Positions 59,560 through 64,000 of a stretch of DNA of 64,000 nt are shown one piece after another (the first letter of the stretch is position 1; every line of letters starts with the position of its first letter). The stretch is taken from the NCBI RefSeq assembly GCF_030247185.1, contig NC_080571.1:212532880-212596879 (forward strand). Reading direction: 5' to 3'. The position numbers and the translations under genes were made by a program. Below the pieces are notes generated by a model. That model was not told the origin of the DNA. It made no database searches and worked only from the letters and a program-made list of their open reading frames with translations. This DNA is from Malaya genurostris. Taxonomy: Eukaryota; Arthropoda; Insecta; Diptera; Culicidae.

Positions 59560-60343
59560 TTAATTAACTTTCTTTTGGTCCCATAGCCGGCTATTAAGTT
59601 TCACCTGCTTTAAACTTTTCAATTTTCTCAGAGATCGCTTAACCGATTAGATTCAAATGAAAGTCTCATAACTTGCTATTGCATTTTATTCGGTTCCGAT
59701 TTGCGGTTTTGGAGTAAAGGGGTAAAATGCGCAACAAAAATTTTTGAAAATTAAACTCAACTTTCTGAAGTATCGCTCGATCAGTTTTCATAATCTCAGG
59801 TTTATATGGAATACCTTAAAACTCCAAAGAACCCTATCGAGTTTGGTTCGGATATACAAATATACGGAATTACAGGCTGATAAGGATACAACATTTAATT
59901 CGCTCATATTTGAAAAAAAATCCGAAACTTGGACGACCGAGTGCAATATACCAATCGACTCAGCTCGACAAACTGAGCAAATATCCGTGTGTGTATCTGT
60001 GTATGTGTCTGTGTGTTTTTAACAAAAAGGTCGAGATCTAAGAGATGACTAAACCGATTTTGATCAAACTGATGAGGAATTTCATTTGGATCCGATTTCT
60101 GGTTCCGGAACTACACGATGATATGTGTAACGAAATTAAAATAGTGACACTCATTTTTCTCGTAGATGGCTGAACCGGCTCCCTTCATCAAAGATTCAAA
60201 TGAATGGTCTTAAGGTCCCATAAAAACTTCTAAAACCGGGTGATTATGACAATTTAACATAAATTAATCCGATACCCAAAAATTATATTTGGAACGCACA
60301 ACGATTTTACAAAGATGGCTACACTGATATTAAAAAAATTGAA
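59560..60343. repeat. Family A sequence hosting the ribozyme array, left side
   Basis: Motifs AGATTCAAATGAAAGTCTCA, GATCCGATTTCTGGTTCCGG, GATGGCTGAACCGGCT. It resumes after the array at 63848. Confidence 0.55.
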
Positions 60344-60356
60344 TCAAATGAAATAG
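60344..60356. other. Target-site duplication, left
   Basis: TCAAATGAAATAG, identical to 63835-63847. Confidence 0.9.
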
Positions 60357-60424
60357 TCATTTAGGGGTTTTGGTACCTCATGGGTACCGGTTTGTGCAAA
60401 AGTACACATGACTTATTTCAATTT

Positions 60425-60522
60425 TTTACGTTTCGCCTTCGGCTCATCAGTGCAATTAGCAGATTATGTTGATCTGCTAATGCCACGTCACGGATCAACA
60501 TAATCCGCTAAGCAGACGTAAA
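60425..60522 (-). ncRNA. Hammerhead ribozyme, left arm unit 1
   Basis: Read on the minus strand, 98 nt. Stem III TTTACGT pairs with ACGTAAA (7 bp). The cleavage triplet is GTC (scission between 60515 and 60514). Stem I has a 3-bp base TGC/GCA, a 2-nt bulge (TT), then 19 continuous pairs starting TTAGC/GCTAA with one GU, closed by an 18-nt loop. The core CTGATGA is followed by stem II GCC-GAA-GGC and GAAA. Stem III is the open helix, so the topology is type III. Every invariant core base is present. Confidence 0.95.
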
Positions 60523-60713
60523 GTACTTGCTATTTACAAGTCACTTTTTTTTTTTTTTTTATTTTACACCGAGGTGTAAGGTCTTTCCTGACGTCCCGAA
60601 AGAACGAAACAAACTGACGGTATTCTGACCGCCAACAGGTTGTAGTCATTTAGGGGTTTTGGTACCTCATGGGTACCGGTTTGTGCAAAAGTACACATGA
60701 CTTATTTCAATTT

Positions 60714-60811
60714 TTTACGTTTCGCCTTCGGCTCATCAGTGCAATTAGCAGATTATGTTGATCTGCTAATGCCACGTCACGGATCAACATAATCCGCTAA
60801 GCAGACGTAAA
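60714..60811 (-). ncRNA. Hammerhead ribozyme, left arm unit 2
   Basis: Same 98-nt fold as unit 1; scission between 60804 and 60803. Confidence 0.95.
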
Positions 60812-60991
60812 GTACTTGCTATTTACAAGTCACTTTTTTTTTATACCGAGGTGTAAGGTCTTTCCTGACGTCCCGAAAGAACGAAACAAACTGACGGTAT
60901 TCTGACCGCCAACAGGTTGTAGTCATTTAGGGGTTTTGGTACCTCATGGGTACCGGTTTGTGCAAAAGTACACATGACTTATTTCAATTTT

Positions 60992-61089
60992 TTTACGTTT
61001 CGCCTTCGGCTCATCAGTGCAATTAGCAGATTATGTTGATCTGCTAATGCCACGTCACGGATCAACATAATCCGCTAAGCAGACGTAAA
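60992..61089 (-). ncRNA. Hammerhead ribozyme, left arm unit 3
   Basis: Same fold; scission between 61082 and 61081. One extra T in the adjoining T-run (plus strand). Confidence 0.95.
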
Positions 61090-61269
61090 GTACTTGCTAT
61101 TTACAAGTCACTTTTTTTTTTACACCGAGGTGTAAGGTCTTTCCTGACGTCCCGAAAGAACGAAACAAACTGACGGTATTCTGACCGCCAACAGGTTGTA
61201 GTCATTTAGGGGTTTTGGTACCTCATGGGTACCGGTTTGTGCAAAAGTACACATGACTTATTTCAATTT

Positions 61270-61367
61270 TTTACGTTTCGCCTTCGGCTCATCAGTGCAA
61301 TTAGCAGATTATGTTGATCTGCTAATGCCACGTCACGGATCAACATAATCCGCTAAGCAGACGTAAA
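61270..61367 (-). ncRNA. Hammerhead ribozyme, left arm unit 4
   Basis: Same fold; scission between 61360 and 61359. Confidence 0.95.
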
Positions 61368-61546
61368 GTACTTGCTATTTACAAGTCACTTTTTTTTTAC
61401 ACCGAGGTGTAAGGTCTTTCCTGACGTCCCGAAAGAACGAAACAAACTGACGGTATTCTGACCGCCAACAGGTTGTAGTCATTTAGGGGTTTTGGTACCT
61501 CATGGGTACCGGTTTGTGCAAAAGTACACATGACTTATTTCAATTT

Positions 61547-61644
61547 TTTACGTTTCGCCTTCGGCTCATCAGTGCAATTAGCAGATTATGTTGATCTGCT
61601 AATGCCACGTCACGGATCAACATAATCCGCTAAGCAGACGTAAA
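61547..61644 (-). ncRNA. Hammerhead ribozyme, left arm unit 5
   Basis: Same fold; scission between 61637 and 61636. Confidence 0.95.
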
Positions 61645-61824
61645 GTACTTGCTATTTACAAGTCACTTTTTTTTTTACACCGAGGTGTAAGGTCTTTCCT
61701 GACGTCCCGAAAGAACGAAACAAACTGACGGTATTCTGACCGCCAACAGGTTGTAGTCATTTAGGGGTTTTGGTACCTCATGGGTACCGGTTTGTGCAAA
61801 AGTACACATGACTTATTTCAATTT

Positions 61825-61922
61825 TTTACGTTTCGCCTTCGGCTCATCAGTGCAATTAGCAGATTATGTTGATCTGCTAATGCCACGTCACGGATCAACA
61901 TAATCCGCTAAGCAGACGTAAA
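61825..61922 (-). ncRNA. Hammerhead ribozyme, left arm unit 6
   Basis: Same fold; scission between 61915 and 61914. Confidence 0.95.
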
Positions 61923-62103
61923 GTACTTGCTATTTACAAGTCACTTTTTTTTTTTACACCGAGGTGTAAGGTCTTTCCTGACGTCCCGAAAGAACGAAAC
62001 AAACTGACGGTATTCTGACCGCCAACAGGTTGTAGTCATTTAGGGGTTTTGGTACCTCATGGGTACCGGTTTGTGCAAAAGTACACATGACTTATTTCAA
62101 TTT

Positions 62104-62201
62104 TTTACGTTTCGCCTTCGGCTCATCAGTGCAATTAGCAGATTATGTTGATCTGCTAATGCCACGTCACGGATCAACATAATCCGCTAAGCAGACGTAA
62201 A
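62104..62201 (-). ncRNA. Hammerhead ribozyme, left arm unit 7
   Basis: Same fold; scission between 62194 and 62193. Confidence 0.95.
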
Positions 62202-62383
62202 GTACTTGCTATTTACAAGTCACTTTTTTTTTTTTACACCGAGGTGTAAGGTCTTTCCTGACGTCCCGAAAGAACGAAACAAACTGACGGTATTCTGACC
62301 GCCAACAGGTTGTAGTCATTTAGGGGTTTTGGTACCTCATGGGTACCGGTTTGTGCAAAAGTACACATGACTTATTTCAATTT

Positions 62384-62481
62384 TTTACGTTTCGCCTTCG
62401 GCTCATCAGTGCAATTAGCAGATTATGTTGATCTGCTAATGCCACGTCACGGATCAACATAATCCGCTAAGCAGACGTAAA
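62384..62481 (-). ncRNA. Hammerhead ribozyme, left arm unit 8
   Basis: Same fold; scission between 62474 and 62473. The next, ninth unit is truncated at 62622 before its ribozyme. Confidence 0.95.
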
Positions 62482-62623
62482 GTACTTGCTATTTACAAGT
62501 CACTTTTTTTTTTACACCGAGGTGTAAGGTCTTTCCTGACGTCCCGAAAGAACGAAACAAACTGACGGTATTCTGACCGCCAACAGGTTGTAGTCATTTA
62601 GGGGTTTTGGTACCTCATGGGTC

Positions 62624-62713
62624 TGCTTAGCGGATTATGTTGATCCGTGACGTGGCATTAGCAGATCAACATAATCTGCTAATTGCACTGATGAGCCGAA
62701 GGCGAAACGTAAA
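62624..62713 (+). ncRNA. Incomplete hammerhead at the arm junction
   Basis: Stem I, CTGATGA, stem II and GAAA are intact, but the 5' strand of stem III is missing: CATGGGTC precedes TGCTTAG instead of TTTACGTC. It cannot form stem III in cis and should be inactive at this position. Confidence 0.9.
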
Positions 62714-62893
62714 AAATTGAAATAAGTCATGTGTACTTTTGCACAAACCGGTACCCATGAGGTACCAAAACCCCTAAATGACTACAACCTGTTGGCGGTC
62801 AGAATACCGTCAGTTTGTTTCGTTCTTTCGGGACGTCAGGAAAGACCTTACACCTCGGTGTAAAAAAAAAAGTGACTTGTAAATAGCAAGTAC

Positions 62894-62991
62894 TTTACGT
62901 CTGCTTAGCGGATTATGTTGATCCGTGACGTGGCATTAGCAGATCAACATAATCTGCTAATTGCACTGATGAGCCGAAGGCGAAACGTAAA
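62894..62991 (+). ncRNA. Hammerhead ribozyme, right arm 1
   Basis: Same 98-nt fold as in the left arm, now on the plus strand; scission between 62901 and 62902. Confidence 0.95.
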
Positions 62992-63172
62992 AAATTGAAA
63001 TAAGTCATGTGTACTTTTGCACAAACCGGTACCCATGAGGTACCAAAACCCCTAAATGACTACAACCTGTTGGCGGTCAGAATACCGTCAGTTTGTTTCG
63101 TTCTTTCGGGACGTCAGGAAAGACCTTACACCTCGGTGTAAAAAAAAAAAGTGACTTGTAAATAGCAAGTAC

Positions 63173-63270
63173 TTTACGTCTGCTTAGCGGATTATGTTGA
63201 TCCGTGACGTGGCATTAGCAGATCAACATAATCTGCTAATTGCACTGATGAGCCGAAGGCGAAACGTAAA
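63173..63270 (+). ncRNA. Hammerhead ribozyme, right arm 2
   Basis: Same fold; scission between 63180 and 63181. Confidence 0.95.
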
Positions 63271-63449
63271 AAATTGAAATAAGTCATGTGTACTTTTGCA
63301 CAAACCGGTACCCATGAGGTACCAAAACCCCTAAATGACTACAACCTGTTGGCGGTCAGAATACCGTCAGTTTGTTTCGTTCTTTCGGGACGTCAGGAAA
63401 GACCTTACACCTCGGTGTAAAAAAAAAGTGACTTGTAAATAGCAAGTAC

Positions 63450-63547
63450 TTTACGTCTGCTTAGCGGATTATGTTGATCCGTGACGTGGCATTAGCAGAT
63501 CAACATAATCTGCTAATTGCACTGATGAGCCGAAGGCGAAACGTAAA
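63450..63547 (+). ncRNA. Hammerhead ribozyme, right arm 3
   Basis: Same fold; scission between 63457 and 63458. Confidence 0.95.
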
Positions 63548-63727
63548 AAATTGAAATAAGTCATGTGTACTTTTGCACAAACCGGTACCCATGAGGTACC
63601 AAAACCCCTAAATGACTACAACCTGTTGGCGGTCAGAATACCGTCAGTTTGTTTCGTTCTTTCGGGACGTCAGGAAAGACCTTACACCTCGGTGTAAAAA
63701 AAAAAGTGACTTGTAAATAGCAAGTAC

Positions 63728-63825
63728 TTTACGTCTGCTTAGCGGATTATGTTGATCCGTGACGTGGCATTAGCAGATCAACATAATCTGCTAATTGCAC
63801 TGATGAGCCGAAGGCGAAACGTAAA
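63728..63825 (+). ncRNA. Hammerhead ribozyme, right arm 4 (terminal)
   Basis: Same fold; scission between 63735 and 63736. Its stem III 3' strand ACGTAAA runs straight into the terminal A-run, so the inserted molecule ended right behind a ribozyme. Confidence 0.95.
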
Positions 63826-63834
63826 AAAAAAAAT

Positions 63835-63847
63835 TCAAATGAAATAG
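63835..63847. other. Target-site duplication, right
   Basis: TCAAATGAAATAG, identical to 60344-60356; preceded by the A-run and a T. Confidence 0.9.
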
Positions 63848-64000
63848 TTTTTAATCCCTTAGGTGAATCTAAAGGACTTTGGATACACTGATTTTCAAAT
63901 TCCGGTGATGAGCAGCTCCGAAAGTACAGGCTAATGAGTGATTGAAATTTCAAACTGTCACTCAAAACTACGCTCATTAAAATAGTTTCATTGAAACTAA
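63848..64000. repeat. Family A sequence, right of the array
   Basis: Continues the host repeat (TTTAATCCCTTAGGTGAATC, GATACACTGATTTTCAAATT, ACTACGCTCATTAAAATAG). Confidence 0.55.

Larger units (their letters stand above)
60357..62622 (-). mobile_element. Hammerhead repeat array, left arm (8 units plus partial)
   Basis: Unit starts (TAGTCATTTAGGGG, plus strand) lie at 60354, 60643, 60920, 61199, 61476, 61754, 62033, 62313 and a truncated one at 62591. Periods are 277-280 bp except the first (289), with differences mainly in an A-tract. On the minus strand each unit runs: ribozyme, A-rich spacer, GTACCCATGAGGTACC palindrome, AACCCCTAAATGAC, TTCGGGACGTCAGGAAAGAC, CACCTCGGTG palindrome, A-tract, AAGTACTTTACGTC. 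No ORF of note. Units look almost identical, indicating recent amplification. Confidence 0.95.
62623..63834 (+). mobile_element. Hammerhead repeat array, right arm (4 units plus partial), inverted
   Basis: Inverse orientation to the left arm. GTCTGCTTAG marks lie at 62621, 62899, 63178, 63455 and 63733 (periods 277-279). The last unit stops after the ribozyme in GCGAAACGT followed by an A-run of 11, then the right target-site duplication. Sequence between arms is the same apart from A-tract length. Confidence 0.95.

Noticed and set aside
60068..60085. CTGATGAGGAATTTC, a hammerhead-like word
   Set aside because: Not followed by a paired stem II and GAAA; no helices around it.
60357..63834. 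Interpretation of the array as a CRISPR or as LTRs in inverse orientation
   Set aside because: The units are contiguous without unique spacers. They do not start TG and end CA and enclose no retroviral-type genes.
60357..63834. Array inversion as a pure assembly artefact
   Set aside because: A misassembly would not create a 13-bp duplication with an A-run at one end and a matching empty site elsewhere. Copy number per arm could still be wrong.

Overview
This is a eukaryotic window, almost certainly from a culicine mosquito, most likely Aedes. The protein-coding exons have GT-AG introns and encode gliotactin. The rest is AT-rich DNA packed with nested mosquito-type transposons: LINEs with RNase H, Jockey-type LINEs, DD37D and DD37E mariner-like elements, a Tigger element, MITEs and a tRNA-like element. 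The genus is an inference from these families; no species marker was recognised.

Positions 1-16459, minus strand: the 5' part of one host gene, gliotactin (Gli). Five coding exons were placed (16209-16459, 7167-7302, 6063-6494, 216-1142, 1-156) and joined in frame to give 634 residues; the C-terminal part lies beyond the left edge. Its two large introns hold a 3.2-kb Tigger element (8135-11343), a TIR element with 5-bp target duplications (1656-2613), decayed mariner and LINE pieces and, at 13490-13757, a single monomer carrying a hammerhead ribozyme.

Positions 16460-59400: no host gene was found. The main residents are a degenerate Jockey-type LINE (19765-21745), a 5'-truncated LINE with an open 880-residue RT and RNase H frame (23494-26136) and its decayed second copy (52459-53285), a second copy of the 5-bp-TSD element (28238-29466), a complete DD37D mariner-like transposon with intact transposase (41322-42625), a 1.2-kb TA-flanked TIR element (43649-44848), two tRNA-like TIR elements, and a perfect palindrome with 61-bp arms (38440-38568).

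Positions 60344-63847: the most interesting locus. Units of about 278 bp are tandemly repeated, eight plus a partial in one orientation and then four plus a partial in the opposite orientation. Each complete unit contains a full hammerhead ribozyme (98 nt, all core residues, 7-bp stem III, 3-bp stem II, 22 bp in stem I). The block is bounded by a 13-bp target-site duplication, ends in an A-run, and a paralogous empty site exists at 53599-53663. This fits a retrozyme-like non-autonomous retroelement, inserted as an oligomer and inverted internally. The monomer at 13490-13757 keeps the fold with different stem sequences, which is covariation support within a single window.
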